DNA of 64,000 bases from Pseudomonadota bacterium (GTDB taxonomy: Bacteria; Pseudomonadota; Alphaproteobacteria; Rhodobacterales; Rhodobacteraceae), in assembly GCA_021845805.1 (NCBI GenBank), contig JAJZVD010000012.1:1-64000 (forward strand). The letters are read 5' to 3'. Every line of letters begins with the position of its first letter. Within the stretch, counting starts at the first letter, position 1. This document shows positions 21,142 through 31,931 of this stretch, piece by piece. The notes below the pieces were generated by a model. That model ran no database searches, had not been told where the DNA came from, and worked only from the letters and a program-made list of their open reading frames with translations. A program made the translations under genes and the position numbers.

Positions 21142-23967
21142 ATGACATTCGGCAAGGGCTGCCACCTGCACCTGATCGACGGTTCGGCCTACATCTTCCG
21201 CGCCTATCACGCCCTGCCGCCGCTGACCCGGAAATCCGATGGTCTGCCCGTCGGCGCCGTCGCGGGCTTCTGCAACATCCTGTGGAACGAGATCAACCGG
21301 GCCACGGGCGATGATGTGGCCACCCATCTGGCCGTGGTCTTCGACCATTCCTCGAAGACCTTCCGCAGCGAGATCTATCCCGCCTACAAGGCCAACCGCC
21401 CCGAGCCGCCCGAGGATCTGCGCCCCCAGTTCCCGCTGACGCGCAAGGCGACGCAGGCCTTCAACGTGGCCTGCCTCGAACAGCCGAACTACGAGGCCGA
21501 TGACATCATCGCCACGCTGGCGCGGCAGGCGGTCGAGGCGGGCGGGCGCGTCACCATCATCTCGTCGGACAAGGATCTGATGCAGCTGGTGGGCGACGGC
21601 GTCGAAATGCGCGACCCGATGAAGGAACGCCGCATCGGCCGCGACGAGGTGATCGAGAAATTCGGCGTGGGCCCGGAAAGGGTCGTCGATGTTCAGGCGC
21701 TGGCGGGGGATTCCGTCGACAACGTGCCCGGCGCCCCCGGCATCGGAATGAAGACGGCCGCGCAGCTGATCCAGGAATACGGCGATCTGGAAACCCTTCT
21801 GGCCCGGACGGCCGAGATCAAGCAGCCCAAGCGCCGCGAGAGCCTGGAGCAGAACGCCGACCTGATCCGCATCTCGAAGGCGCTCGTCACGCTGGACCGC
21901 AACACCCCCGTCGAGGTTTCGCTCGACGCGCTGGAGGTGAAGCGGCCCGAGCCGGAGGCCGTGCTGGCGTTCCTGACCGAGATGGAATTCCGCACCCTGA
22001 CAAAGCGGGTGGCCGACAAGCTTGGCGTTTCCGCCCCGGCCATCGCCGACACCCCAACGGCCCCCTCCGACACACGGGCCGACGCGCCCGCCCCGGCCTC
22101 GGTGCCCTTCGACCCGGCCGGATACCCGTGCGTTCGCGATGCGGCCACGCTGGCCACCTGGGTCGACGCGATCCGCGCCGCGGGCTTTGTCGCCGTCGAC
22201 ACCGAAACCACCAGCCTGGACGAGATGGTGGCCGATCTTGTCGGTATCTCGCTGTCGGTCGAGCCGGGGCGCGCCTGCTACATCCCCGTCGGCCATCGCC
22301 AGGGCGGCGGCGACCTCTTCACCACCGAGGCGCGGGTCGAGCCGCAGCTTTCCGTCGATCAGGCGCTGGCGATCCTGAAGCCGGTGCTGGAGGACGCATC
22401 GATCCTCAAGATCGGCCAGAACATGAAATACGACTGGAAGATCCTTGCCCGCCACGGCGTGCGCGTGGCGCCCTATGATGACACCATGCTGATGAGCTAC
22501 GCGATGCACGCGGGGTTGCACAACCACGGCATGGATTTCCTGTCCGAAACCTACCTGGGCCATGTGCCGATCCCGATCAAGCCCCTGCTGGGGTCGGGCA
22601 AGGCCGCGATCACCTTCGACCGCGTGCCGCTGGAGCAGGCCACTGCCTATGCGGCCGAGGATGCCGACGTGACGCTGCGCCTCTGGCAGCGGTTCAAGCC
22701 CGACCTGCACCGGGCGCGGGTGACGACCGTCTACGAGACGCTGGAACGCCCGCTGGTCGCCGTGCTGGCCGAGATGGAGATGGCGGGCGTGCTGGTCGAC
22801 CGCGATACGCTGTCGCGCATGTCGAACAGCTTCGCGCAGAAGATGGCGGGGCTCGAGGCCGAGATCCAGGCGCTTGCAGGCGAGCCGTTCAACGTGGGCA
22901 GCCCCAAGCAACTGGGCGAGATCCTGTTCGACCGGATGGCCGTTCCGGGCGGCGAAAAGGGCAAGACCGGCGCCTATGCGACCGGCGCCGACGTGCTGGA
23001 AGACATCTCGACCTACAAGGATATCCATCCGCAGGCGGCCGAACTGGCGGCGCGCGTGCTGGACTGGCGGATGATCCAGAAGCTGAAATCCACCTATACC
23101 GACGCGCTTCAGGGCCACATCAACGCCGAAACCGGGCGGGTGCACACGTCTTATTCCATCGCGGGGGCCAACACCGGCCGCCTGGCGTCGACCGACCCGA
23201 ACCTGCAGAACATCCCCGTACGCAGCGACGAGGGGCGCCGGATCCGCGAGGCCTTCGTGGCGCCACCGGGCAAGGTGATGCTCAGCCTCGACTACAGCCA
23301 GATCGAGCTGCGTATCCTGGCCCATGTGGCCGACATCCCCGCGCTGAAGACGGCTTTCCGCGACGGGCTCGACATCCATGCGATGACGGCATCCGAAATG
23401 TTCGGCGTTCCGATCGAGGGGATGGACCCGATGATCCGCCGCCAGGCCAAGGCGATCAACTTCGGCGTCATCTACGGGATTTCCGGCTTTGGCCTTGCGC
23501 GCAACCTGCGCATCCCGCGGGCCGAGGCGCAGGCCTTCATCGACCGCTACTTCGAACGCTTCCCCGGCATCCGCGCCTATATGGACGACACCGTGGCCTT
23601 CGCGAAACAGCATGGCTTCGTGCAGACCCTCTTCGGGCGCAAGATCCACACGCCCGAGATCAACGCCAAGGGCCCGACCGCAGGCTTTGCCCGCCGCGCC
23701 GCGATCAACGCGCCCATTCAGGGGGCGGCGGCCGACATCATCCGCCGGGCGATGATCCGCATGCCGAAGGCCATCGCCGACCTGCCCGCCACCATGCTGC
23801 TGCAGGTGCATGACGAATTGCTGTTCGAGGTGGCCGAGGACGCGGTCGAGGCGACCATCGCCCGGGTGAAAGAGGTGATGGAAGGCGCGGCCGAGCCCGC
23901 GGTGAAGCTTTCGGTGCCGCTGGTGGTCGACGCGGGCCGCGGCGCGAACTGGGCCGCGGCGCACTGA
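21142..23967 (+). CDS. polA: DNA polymerase I
   Basis: 5'-nuclease LIDGSAYIFRAYHALP; 3'-5' exo VDTETTSLDEM; polymerase SLDYSQIELRILAH...LQVHDELLFEV. Confidence 0.98.
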   Translation: MTFGKGCHLHLIDGSAYIFRAYHALPPLTRKSDGLPVGAVAGFCNILWNEINRATGDDVATHLAVVFDHSSKTFRSEIYPAYKANRPEPPEDLRPQFPLTRKATQAFNVACLEQPNYEADDIIATLARQAVEAGGRVTIISSDKDLMQLVGDGVEMRDPMKERRIGRDEVIEKFGVGPERVVDVQALAGDSVDNVPGAPGIGMKTAAQLIQEYGDLETLLARTAEIKQPKRRESLEQNADLIRISKALVTLDRNTPVEVSLDALEVKRPEPEAVLAFLTEMEFRTLTKRVADKLGVSAPAIADTPTAPSDTRADAPAPASVPFDPAGYPCVRDAATLATWVDAIRAAGFVAVDTETTSLDEMVADLVGISLSVEPGRACYIPVGHRQGGGDLFTTEARVEPQLSVDQALAILKPVLEDASILKIGQNMKYDWKILARHGVRVAPYDDTMLMSYAMHAGLHNHGMDFLSETYLGHVPIPIKPLLGSGKAAITFDRVPLEQATAYAAEDADVTLRLWQRFKPDLHRARVTTVYETLERPLVAVLAEMEMAGVLVDRDTLSRMSNSFAQKMAGLEAEIQALAGEPFNVGSPKQLGEILFDRMAVPGGEKGKTGAYATGADVLEDISTYKDIHPQAAELAARVLDWRMIQKLKSTYTDALQGHINAETGRVHTSYSIAGANTGRLASTDPNLQNIPVRSDEGRRIREAFVAPPGKVMLSLDYSQIELRILAHVADIPALKTAFRDGLDIHAMTASEMFGVPIEGMDPMIRRQAKAINFGVIYGISGFGLARNLRIPRAEAQAFIDRYFERFPGIRAYMDDTVAFAKQHGFVQTLFGRKIHTPEINAKGPTAGFARRAAINAPIQGAAADIIRRAMIRMPKAIADLPATMLLQVHDELLFEVAEDAVEATIARVKEVMEGAAEPAVKLSVPLVVDAGRGANWAAAH

Positions 23968-24101
23968 CGGGCGGGAAACCCCGTATTCTCGCCGAAACTC
24001 CGGTCTGATCTTTCGGACGAAGGATCGGACGGCGTGCCCCCTGCGACGGCTTGACGCTTCACACGGTTTCGTGATTCCTCCGCGGCGAAAGGAGAGCCCG
24101 G

Positions 24102-24527
24102 ATGACCTTTGCCCCGCTGCTTGCAGCCCCGTTCGCCGTGCAAGTCCATGCCTTCGTGGCCATCGCCGCCTTCGCGCTGGGTGTCGTGCAACTGGTGGCG
24201 CCGAAGGGAACCCTGCCACACCGTACGCTGGGCTGGATCTGGTCTGCGCTGATGGCGGTGGTGGCGCTGACGTCCTTTGCCATACACACCATCTGCACCT
24301 TCGGCGATTTCAGCCTGATCCACGGGCTGTCGATCCTGACGCTGGCGACGCTGCCCTATGCGCTCTGGAATGCCCGCCATCACCACGTCGCAAACCACGC
24401 GCGGGCGATGCGTCTGCTGTTCGTGTCGGCGCTGGTGATCGCCGGGGCCTTCACCCTGCTTCCCGGCCGGATCATGCACGATGTGATGTTCGGCACCGTC
24501 AGCCATCACGGCAGTTGCGACGGTTGA
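24102..24527 (+). CDS. DUF2306-like membrane protein
   Basis: Multiple TM segments; LGVVQLVAPKGTLPHRTLGWIW. Confidence 0.78.
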   Translation: MTFAPLLAAPFAVQVHAFVAIAAFALGVVQLVAPKGTLPHRTLGWIWSALMAVVALTSFAIHTICTFGDFSLIHGLSILTLATLPYALWNARHHHVANHARAMRLLFVSALVIAGAFTLLPGRIMHDVMFGTVSHHGSCDG

Positions 24528-24539
24528 GAGGCTGCGCGT

Positions 24540-25142
24540 TCAGCCCAGGTCCTCGGACCGGATCACCGGAAAGAACACGCCGCCCGACCAAAGTCCGAAC
24601 CAGCTTTCCCCCGCATGCGGCGCGTGGACGCACAACTCGATCAGCCGGTAAAAACTTTTCCGGTCGATCCGCGCGTCCAGGTTGGCACGGATGCGCACAT
24701 AGGGCGCGGGCTCGCCGGTTTCGGGTGCCCGGGTCACCCGGATCGGGTGGGCGGGGCCGGCCTCGGCCTCGTCGCCCACGTTGGTGACAAAGGTCAGCCG
24801 CTGGTCGCGGCCTTCGCCCTCGGCGCGGAAGTCGACCGCGACAAAGGGCACGTCGTCGACCCGGATGCCTACCTTTTCCACAGGCGTGACAAGCACATAG
24901 GCGTCGCCATCCTTGCGCAGGATGTTGGCGAACAGCTTCACCAGCGCGGGCCGCCCGATCGGTGTGCCCAGATAGAACCAGGTTCCGTCGCGGGCGATGC
25001 GCATGTCGATGTCGCCGCAATGGGGCGGGTTCCACAGATGCACCGGCGCCGGGCCCCGCCCTTTCGCTGCCGCCCCTGCCGAGGCCGCAAGCCCTTCGGC
25101 CGAGGGCGTCACGATCATTTGCGCCGTCTTGCTTTTTGCCAT
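24540..25142 (-). CDS. DUF1285 family protein
   Basis: WNPPHCGDIDMRIARDGTWFYLGTPIGRPALVKLFANILRKDGD...VTPVEKVGI. Confidence 0.9.
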   Translation of the reverse strand: MAKSKTAQMIVTPSAEGLAASAGAAAKGRGPAPVHLWNPPHCGDIDMRIARDGTWFYLGTPIGRPALVKLFANILRKDGDAYVLVTPVEKVGIRVDDVPFVAVDFRAEGEGRDQRLTFVTNVGDEAEAGPAHPIRVTRAPETGEPAPYVRIRANLDARIDRKSFYRLIELCVHAPHAGESWFGLWSGGVFFPVIRSEDLG

Positions 25143-25204
25143 TTGTGCCAGATGCGATACTTCGGTCTAATGACCATCAGTATAGTCGCCCGAGGAGCAA
25201 TGTC

Positions 25205-26212
25205 ATGGCCGAGAACAGCAGGCTCATCGCCGAGATCGAGGCCCTGGGCGAAAGGCTTTCCCGCGCCCGCGCCTCGATCAACCGCCGCTTCATCGGGCAG
25301 GATCGGGTGGTCGACCTTGTGCTCTCGGCGCTGCTCTGCGGTGGCCACGGGCTGCTGATCGGCCTGCCGGGGCTTGGCAAGACCCGGCTGGTGGATACGC
25401 TCGGCACCGTCATGGGGCTGCGCGCCAACCGGGTGCAGTTCACGCCCGACCTGATGCCCGCCGACATCCTCGGTTCCGAGGTGCTGGAAACCGCGGCCGA
25501 TGGCACCCGCGCCTTCCGGTTTCTGGAAGGGCCGGTGTTCTGCCAGCTTCTGATGGCCGACGAGATCAACCGCGCCAGCCCGCGCACCCAGTCCGCGCTG
25601 CTTCAGGCCATGCAGGAACGCGAGGTGACGATCGCGGGCCGCCGTCGGCCGCTGGGGCCGCCCTTCCATGTGCTGGCCACCCAGAACCCGCTGGAACAGG
25701 AAGGCACCTACCCCCTGCCCGAGGCGCAGCTTGACCGGTTTCTGGTGCAGATCGACGTGGCCTATCCCGACCGGGCGACGGAAAAGGCGATCCTTCTGGC
25801 CACGACCGGCGTGGACGAGGCCGAGGTCGAGCCGGTCTTTGCCGATGCCGAACTGATGGCGGCGCAGACGGTGCTGCGCCGGATGCCGGTGGGCGACGGG
25901 GTGGTGGAGCTGATCCTTGACCTCGTGCGCGCCTGCCGCCCGGGCGAACCCGGTGCCTCGCCCCGGGTGGCCGATGCGGTCAGCTGGGGCCCGGGCCCGC
26001 GCGCCGCGCAGGCCCTGATGCTGACGGTGCGGGCGCGCGCGCTGCTGGACGGCCGCCTTGCCCCCTCGGCCGAGGATGTGCGGGCGCTGGCGCGGCCGGT
26101 CCTGACGCACCGGATGGCGCTGTCCTTCGCCGCCCGGGCGCGCGGTGAAAGCCTGGCCGGGCTGATCGACGCGGTGGCGACCGACGTGACCCGGATCGAG
26201 GCCGCCGCGTGA
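25205..26212 (+). CDS. MoxR family AAA ATPase
   Basis: GHGLLIGLPGLGKTRLVDTL...RVQFTPDLMPADILGSEV...LLMADEINRASPRTQSALLQAMQEREVTI. Confidence 0.96.
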   Translation: MAENSRLIAEIEALGERLSRARASINRRFIGQDRVVDLVLSALLCGGHGLLIGLPGLGKTRLVDTLGTVMGLRANRVQFTPDLMPADILGSEVLETAADGTRAFRFLEGPVFCQLLMADEINRASPRTQSALLQAMQEREVTIAGRRRPLGPPFHVLATQNPLEQEGTYPLPEAQLDRFLVQIDVAYPDRATEKAILLATTGVDEAEVEPVFADAELMAAQTVLRRMPVGDGVVELILDLVRACRPGEPGASPRVADAVSWGPGPRAAQALMLTVRARALLDGRLAPSAEDVRALARPVLTHRMALSFAARARGESLAGLIDAVATDVTRIEAAA

Positions 26213-27087
26213 ACGAACCCGCCCCCACCCTGCTGCGGGCACGGGCCGAGGATCTGGCCGGTCGGCTGCCGCCGCTGCTGGCAGAAGCCGACCGGCTGGC
26301 CACGGCGGTGATGCTGGGCGAACACGGCCGCCGCCGGTCGGGCATGGGCGACGAATTCTGGCAGTACCGCCCGGCCCACCCCGGCGACGATGCACGCGCC
26401 ATCGACTGGCGCCGCAGCGCGCGGTCGGATGCGCATTATGTGCGCGAAAAGGAATGGCAGGCGGCGCAATCCGTGGCGCTCTGGGTCGATGACGCGCGCT
26501 CGATGGGGTTTTCGGGCGATGCAAGGCGCCCGTCCAAGGCGCAGCGGGCGCAGGTGCTGGCGCTGGCGGCGGGGCTTCTGCTGCTGCGCGCGGGCGAGCG
26601 GGTCGGGCTGGCCGATGGTCGCCTGGCCGTGCGGGCGGGGCAGGCGCAGGCGGCCCGTCTGGCCGCCGCGCTGATCGAAGAGGGGGGGCAGGATTACGGC
26701 GCCCCCGCCACTGCCGGGCTGGTGCCGCAGGGGCGCGCGCTCTTCCTGTCGGATTTCTTCGGCGATCCCGCACGGGTCGAAACCGCGCTGGCCCGCGCCG
26801 CGGAGCAGGGGGTGCGCGGCGTCCTGCTGATGGTGCTCGACCCGGCGGAAGAAAGTTTTCCCTATGACGGGCGCACCATCTTCGAAAGCATGGGCGGTGG
26901 CTTGCGGCACGAGACGCAGCGGGCGGGCGACCTGCGCGCGCGCTACGCCGCGCGGCTGGCCGAGCGGAAGGACCGCCTGACCGCACTGGCGCGCGCAACC
27001 GGCTGGCAGTTCGCCTGCCATCACACCGACACGCCCGCGGCGCCCGCGCTGCTGTGGCTTTATCGCGCGCTGGAGCGGCGCCGCTGA
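26209..27087 (+). CDS. DUF58 domain protein
   Basis: HGRRRSGMGDEFWQYRPAHPGDDARAIDWRRSARSDAHYVREKEWQ; overlaps the moxR stop. Confidence 0.93.
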   Translation: MNEPAPTLLRARAEDLAGRLPPLLAEADRLATAVMLGEHGRRRSGMGDEFWQYRPAHPGDDARAIDWRRSARSDAHYVREKEWQAAQSVALWVDDARSMGFSGDARRPSKAQRAQVLALAAGLLLLRAGERVGLADGRLAVRAGQAQAARLAAALIEEGGQDYGAPATAGLVPQGRALFLSDFFGDPARVETALARAAEQGVRGVLLMVLDPAEESFPYDGRTIFESMGGGLRHETQRAGDLRARYAARLAERKDRLTALARATGWQFACHHTDTPAAPALLWLYRALERRR

Positions 27088-29837
27088 TGTGGACCCTGGG
27101 CCCCATCGGCTTCACCGCGCCCTGGCTTCTTCTGGGGCTGGTGGCGTTGCCGGTGCTGTGGGTGCTGCTGCGGGCCATCCCGCCCGCCCCGATCCGCCGC
27201 CGCTTTCCGGGGGTGGCGCTGCTGTTGGGTCTGGCCGATGAACGCAACGTCAGCGACCGCACGCCCTGGTGGCTCCTGCTGCTCAGGACGGTGGCGATTG
27301 CCGGGGTGATTGCGGCCTTCGCCGGCCCGGTTCTTCACCCCGACCAGCGCCGGGCGGGCGGCGGGCCGCTTCTGGTGGTGATCGACGGAACCTGGGCCGA
27401 CGCGCGCGACTGGCCGCGGCGGCTGGACCGTGTGGCGACGCTGGTGACCGAGGCGGGCCGCGCCGGACGCACCGTGGCCGTGGTCAGCCTGACCGACCTG
27501 CCCGCGGGCCCGCCCGAGTTCCAGACCGCCGATGTCTGGCAGGCGCGGGTGCCGGGGCTGCAACCCCAGCCCTGGGCGCCCGACCCCAAGGCGGTTGCCA
27601 CCTGGGCCGAGGGGTTGTCCGGGCGGTTTCAGACCTACTGGCTGTCCGACGGGCTGGCCCGCCCCGAGCGCGCGCCGCTGCTGGCGGCGCTGTCGCAACA
27701 CGGCCAGGTGACGGTGTTCGAAACACCGCGCCCGGTTCTGGCCTTGCGCCCGGCGGTGTTCAAGGACGGCAAGGTGACAATCGAGGTGCTGCGCCCCGCG
27801 GGTGGGCCCGCGGCAACCGTCACCGTCACCGCCCGCGGCCCCGATCCCTCGGGCCAGGAGACCGACCTTGGCACCGCCGCCGCCGCCTTCGCCGCCGGGG
27901 CGACCATGGCCGTCGCCACCTTCGAGCTGCCCGCCGAGCTTCGCAACCGGATGACGGGGTTCCAGATCGCGGGCGAACGCTCGGCCGCCGCCGTCAGCCT
28001 GACGGATGACACGCTGAAGCGCCGCAAGGTCGCCCTGATCGCCGGGGTGCGCGACCGCGAGGGGCTGGAGCTTCTGTCGCCGCTTCATTACCTGCGCGAG
28101 GCGCTGAAGCCCGAGGCCGACGTGATCGAGGGCAACTTCACCGACCTGATGATGGCCAACCCGGATGTGGTGATCCTGGCCGACGTGGCGCGGCTGGCCC
28201 CGGAAGAGGCGGACAGCCTGCAGACATGGGTCGAGAAGGGCGGCACGCTCCTGCGCTTTGCCGGGCCGCGGCTGGCGCAAAGCGATGTCAGCCGCGACGC
28301 GGAAGACCCGCTGATGCCGGTGCGCCTGCGGGCGGGCGGGCGCGAGGTGGGCGGCGCCATGAGCTGGGGCCAGCCGAAGGACCTGCGGCCGTTCCCCGAA
28401 GGCTCGCCCTTCTACGGCCTGGCGATCCCCAAGGACGTGACGGTGAACGAACAGGTGATGGCCCAGCCTGATCCGACGCTGGCCGACCGCACCATCGCAA
28501 GCCTTGCCGACGGCACGCCGCTGGTCACGCGAAAGGCGCTGGGGCAGGGGCAGGTGATCCTGTTCCATGTCACCGCAAATGCCGAATGGTCGACCCTGCC
28601 GCTGTCGGGCCTCTTCGTGGAAATGCTCGACCGGCTGGCGGTGGCCACCACGCCCGAACAGCCGACCGCGGCCGACCTGAAGGGCACCACCTGGGTCCCG
28701 CAGGTGCAACTGGATGCCTTCGGCGCCCGCCACCGCGCCGACCAGACCGCGGGCATCGCGGGCGAGGCCCTGGCCGCGGCGCAGCCGGGCCCGAAGACGC
28801 CGCCGGGGCTTTATGCGGCGCAGGTGCGGCGGGTGGCGCTGAACGTCATCGGGCCCGGGACCGCGCTGGCCCCGACACGCTGGCCCGCCGGTGTTCCGGT
28901 CGAAGGGGTGCAGCAAAGCCGCGAACGTCCGCTGAAGGGGGCGCTGCTGTCGGCGGCCTTCCTGCTGCTCTTGCTGGATATCGCGGCCTCGCTTCTGGTG
29001 TCGGGGCGGCTGCGGGGAGCGCGGGCCGGGGCGGCCCTGCTGGCGCTGGCGCTGCTGATGCCGGGCCATGCGCGCGCCGACGATGCCTTTGCGCTGCGCG
29101 CCACGCATGCGGTGGTGCTGGCCCATGTGCTGACCGGCGACGCGCAGGTGGACAGGGTGGCGCAGGCCGGGCTGACGGGCCTGTCGCAGGTGCTGGCGGC
29201 GCGCACCTCGGTCGAGCCCGATCCGCCGATGGGCGTCAACATCGAGACCGACGACATCTCGCTGTTCCCCTTCCTCTACTGGCCGATTGCCGAACGCGAG
29301 CCGCTGCCTTCGGCGAAGGCCTATGCCAAGCTGAACGACTATCTGCGCACCGGGGGCATGATCCTGTTCGATACGCGCGATGGCGACATCGCGGGCTATG
29401 GCGCGGCCACGCCCGCCGGGCAGCGATTGCAGGACATTGCCGCGGGCCTTGACGTGCCGTCGCTGGAACCTGTGCCCGCCGATCATGTGCTGACCCGCAG
29501 CTTCTACCTGCTGCAGGATTTTCCCGGCCGCTACGACGGCCAGAGCGTCTGGGTCGAGGCCGCCCCGCCCGATGCCTCGAAGGCCGAAGGCATGCCCTTC
29601 CGCGACCTCAACGACGGGGTGTCGCCGGTGGTGATCGGTGGCAACGACTGGGCCGCGGCCTGGGCGGTGGATGACACCGGCGCCGCGATGTTCCCGGTCG
29701 GCCGCGGCAGCGCGGGCGAGCGCCAGCGCGAGATCGCCTACCGTTTCGGGGTGAACCTCATCATGTACGTCCTGACCGGCAACTACAAATCCGATCAGGT
29801 CCATGTGCCCGCCCTGCTTCAGAGGCTGGGCCAATGA
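27087..29837 (+). CDS. BatA-like N-terminal / DUF4159 membrane protein
   Basis: N-terminal FTAPWLLLGLVALPVLWVLLRAIPP; C-terminal DDISLFPFLYWPIAEREPLPS...YLRTGGMILFDTRDGD; overlaps the DUF58 stop. Confidence 0.88.
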   Translation: MWTLGPIGFTAPWLLLGLVALPVLWVLLRAIPPAPIRRRFPGVALLLGLADERNVSDRTPWWLLLLRTVAIAGVIAAFAGPVLHPDQRRAGGGPLLVVIDGTWADARDWPRRLDRVATLVTEAGRAGRTVAVVSLTDLPAGPPEFQTADVWQARVPGLQPQPWAPDPKAVATWAEGLSGRFQTYWLSDGLARPERAPLLAALSQHGQVTVFETPRPVLALRPAVFKDGKVTIEVLRPAGGPAATVTVTARGPDPSGQETDLGTAAAAFAAGATMAVATFELPAELRNRMTGFQIAGERSAAAVSLTDDTLKRRKVALIAGVRDREGLELLSPLHYLREALKPEADVIEGNFTDLMMANPDVVILADVARLAPEEADSLQTWVEKGGTLLRFAGPRLAQSDVSRDAEDPLMPVRLRAGGREVGGAMSWGQPKDLRPFPEGSPFYGLAIPKDVTVNEQVMAQPDPTLADRTIASLADGTPLVTRKALGQGQVILFHVTANAEWSTLPLSGLFVEMLDRLAVATTPEQPTAADLKGTTWVPQVQLDAFGARHRADQTAGIAGEALAAAQPGPKTPPGLYAAQVRRVALNVIGPGTALAPTRWPAGVPVEGVQQSRERPLKGALLSAAFLLLLLDIAASLLVSGRLRGARAGAALLALALLMPGHARADDAFALRATHAVVLAHVLTGDAQVDRVAQAGLTGLSQVLAARTSVEPDPPMGVNIETDDISLFPFLYWPIAEREPLPSAKAYAKLNDYLRTGGMILFDTRDGDIAGYGAATPAGQRLQDIAAGLDVPSLEPVPADHVLTRSFYLLQDFPGRYDGQSVWVEAAPPDASKAEGMPFRDLNDGVSPVVIGGNDWAAAWAVDDTGAAMFPVGRGSAGERQREIAYRFGVNLIMYVLTGNYKSDQVHVPALLQRLGQ

Positions 29838-31912
29838 CCGCGTCCGATGTGATCTTCGACCCCCTGCTGCCCTGGCCCGTTCTGGCGCTGGGGGCTGCGG
29901 TCGCGCTGCTGGCGGTCGGCTTTGCGGCCTGGCGGGGGCTGGCGGGCTGGTGGCTCAGGGCACTGACGGCGGCGGCGGTGCTGGTGGCGCTGGCCAACCC
30001 CTCGCTGCAGCACGAGAACCGCACACCCCTGTCCGACATCGTGCTTCTGGTCACCGACCGCAGCGCAAGCCAGCATCTGTCGGACCGCGATGCGCAGACG
30101 ACGAAGGCGGTCGCGGGATTGACCGCGCAATTGAAGGCCATGCCGAACGTGGAACTGCGGACCGTCACCGTCGGCGATGCGCCGGGCGATGGCGGCAGCC
30201 TGGTGATGGGCGCGCTGTCCGATGCGCTGGCCGAAGAGCCCCGCGCGCGCGTGGCCGGGGCGATCGTGGTCACCGACGGGCAGGTCCATGACATGGCCCG
30301 AGCCCCCGGTCTGCCCGCGCCGCTGAACGTGGTGCTGACCGGGCATTCCACCGACTGGGACCGCCGATTGATCGTGAAAAGCGCCCCGGCCTTCGCCATC
30401 CTGGGCGAGCCGGTGACGCTGCGCCTGCGGGTCGAGGATCAGGGCAAGGTGCCCGCCGGCATCGGCGATACCGCGCAACTGACCGTCTCGCTGGATGGCG
30501 AGCCGGTGCGGACCTACACGGTCCCGGTCGGCCATGACCTGAACCTGCCGGTGACCCTGCCGCACGGCGGGTTGAACGTGCTGCAGTTCCAGACCGCGGC
30601 GCTGCCGGGCGAACTGACCGACCGCAACAACGCCGCGGTGGTGCAGATCAACGGGGTCCGCGACCGGCTTCGGGTGCTTCTGGTCTCGGGCGAGCCCTAT
30701 CAGGGCGAACGGGTCTGGCGGAACCTGCTGAAATCCGACGCCTCGGTCGATCTGGTGCATTTCACCATTCTGCGCCCGCCCGAGAAGGAAGACGGGGTGC
30801 CGGTCAACGAATTGGCGCTGATCGCGTTTCCCACGCACGAACTGTTCGTGGAAAAGGTGAAGTCCTTCGATCTCATCATCTTCGACCGCTACCGCCGGCG
30901 CGGCATCCTGCCGACCGAATACCTGGACAACGTGCGCAACTATGTGCTGAACGGCGGCGCCGTGCTGGTCGAGGCGGGCCCCGAGTTCGGCTCGGCCGAC
31001 AGCCTCTACCGCTCGCCCCTGGCCGAGGTGATGCCGATCACGCCCACAAGCCGCATCATCGAGCAGGGCTTCCAGCCGCAGATCACCGACCTGGGCCAGC
31101 GCCATCCGGTGACCGAGGGGCTGCAGGACTTCGCCCCCAAGGGCAAGGATGGCGCGCCCGGCTGGGGCCGATGGTTCCGCCAGGTCGAGATGACGGCCGC
31201 CCCCGGGGCACAGACGGTGATGTCCGGCGTCGACGGCAAGCCGCTTCTGGTTCTGGCGCATGAGGGCAAGGGGCGGGTGGCCGTGCTCGGTTCGGATCAG
31301 GCCTGGCTCTGGTCGCGCGGGGTCGAGGGGGGCGGGCCCCAGCTTGAACTGCTGCGGCGGCTGGCGCACTGGATGATGAAGGAACCCGCGCTGGAGGAAG
31401 AGGCACTGACCGCAAGCGCGGTGGGCCAGGACGTGACCATCACCCGCCGCTCGCTGACCGAGGGCGACCGCCAGGTGACGGTGACAGGCCCCGACGGCAA
31501 GACCGTGGTGCTGCCGATGAAGGAAGTCAGCCCCGGTCGCTGGACGGTGCTGTGGCACGCGCCCGACATGGGGCTTTACAAGCTGGCACAGGGCGACCTG
31601 AAGGCGGTGGTGGGCGTGGGCCCCGCCGCGCCGAAGGAATTCGAGGAAACCATCGCCACCCCCGACAAGCTGGCCCCCGCCGTCGCCGTGCATCGCGGCG
31701 GCATCCTGCGGGCGGAAGACGGCGTGCCCGAGGTGCGGCTGGTGCGGCCCGGCGCGGCAGCCGCGGGGCGTGGCTGGATCGGGATCACCCCGCGCAACGC
31801 CTATGTGACCACCGACGTGCGGGTCCAGCCGCTGCTGCCCGCCTGGGCGCTGCTGCTGCTGGCCTCGCTTCTGGCGGTCTCGGCCTGGCTGGTCGAGGGG
31901 CGGCGGCGCTGA
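29834..31912 (+). CDS. Membrane protein with vWA-like and GATase1-like regions, fourth gene of the MoxR operon
   Basis: TM at both ends, DIVLLVTDRSASQ, and LLVSGEPYQGERVWRNLL...RNYVLNGGAVLVEAGPEF; ATGA overlap with previous CDS. Confidence 0.75.
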   Translation: MTASDVIFDPLLPWPVLALGAAVALLAVGFAAWRGLAGWWLRALTAAAVLVALANPSLQHENRTPLSDIVLLVTDRSASQHLSDRDAQTTKAVAGLTAQLKAMPNVELRTVTVGDAPGDGGSLVMGALSDALAEEPRARVAGAIVVTDGQVHDMARAPGLPAPLNVVLTGHSTDWDRRLIVKSAPAFAILGEPVTLRLRVEDQGKVPAGIGDTAQLTVSLDGEPVRTYTVPVGHDLNLPVTLPHGGLNVLQFQTAALPGELTDRNNAAVVQINGVRDRLRVLLVSGEPYQGERVWRNLLKSDASVDLVHFTILRPPEKEDGVPVNELALIAFPTHELFVEKVKSFDLIIFDRYRRRGILPTEYLDNVRNYVLNGGAVLVEAGPEFGSADSLYRSPLAEVMPITPTSRIIEQGFQPQITDLGQRHPVTEGLQDFAPKGKDGAPGWGRWFRQVEMTAAPGAQTVMSGVDGKPLLVLAHEGKGRVAVLGSDQAWLWSRGVEGGGPQLELLRRLAHWMMKEPALEEEALTASAVGQDVTITRRSLTEGDRQVTVTGPDGKTVVLPMKEVSPGRWTVLWHAPDMGLYKLAQGDLKAVVGVGPAAPKEFEETIATPDKLAPAVAVHRGGILRAEDGVPEVRLVRPGAAAAGRGWIGITPRNAYVTTDVRVQPLLPAWALLLLASLLAVSAWLVEGRRR

Positions 31913-31931
31913 GCGCTGGACTTTGGGCATG

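Noticed and set aside
21109-24219. 1036-aa minus-strand ORF
   Set aside because: Fully antisense to polA; no recognisable motif
27060-29834. 924-aa minus-strand ORF
   Set aside because: Fully antisense to the DUF4159 gene; artefactual composition
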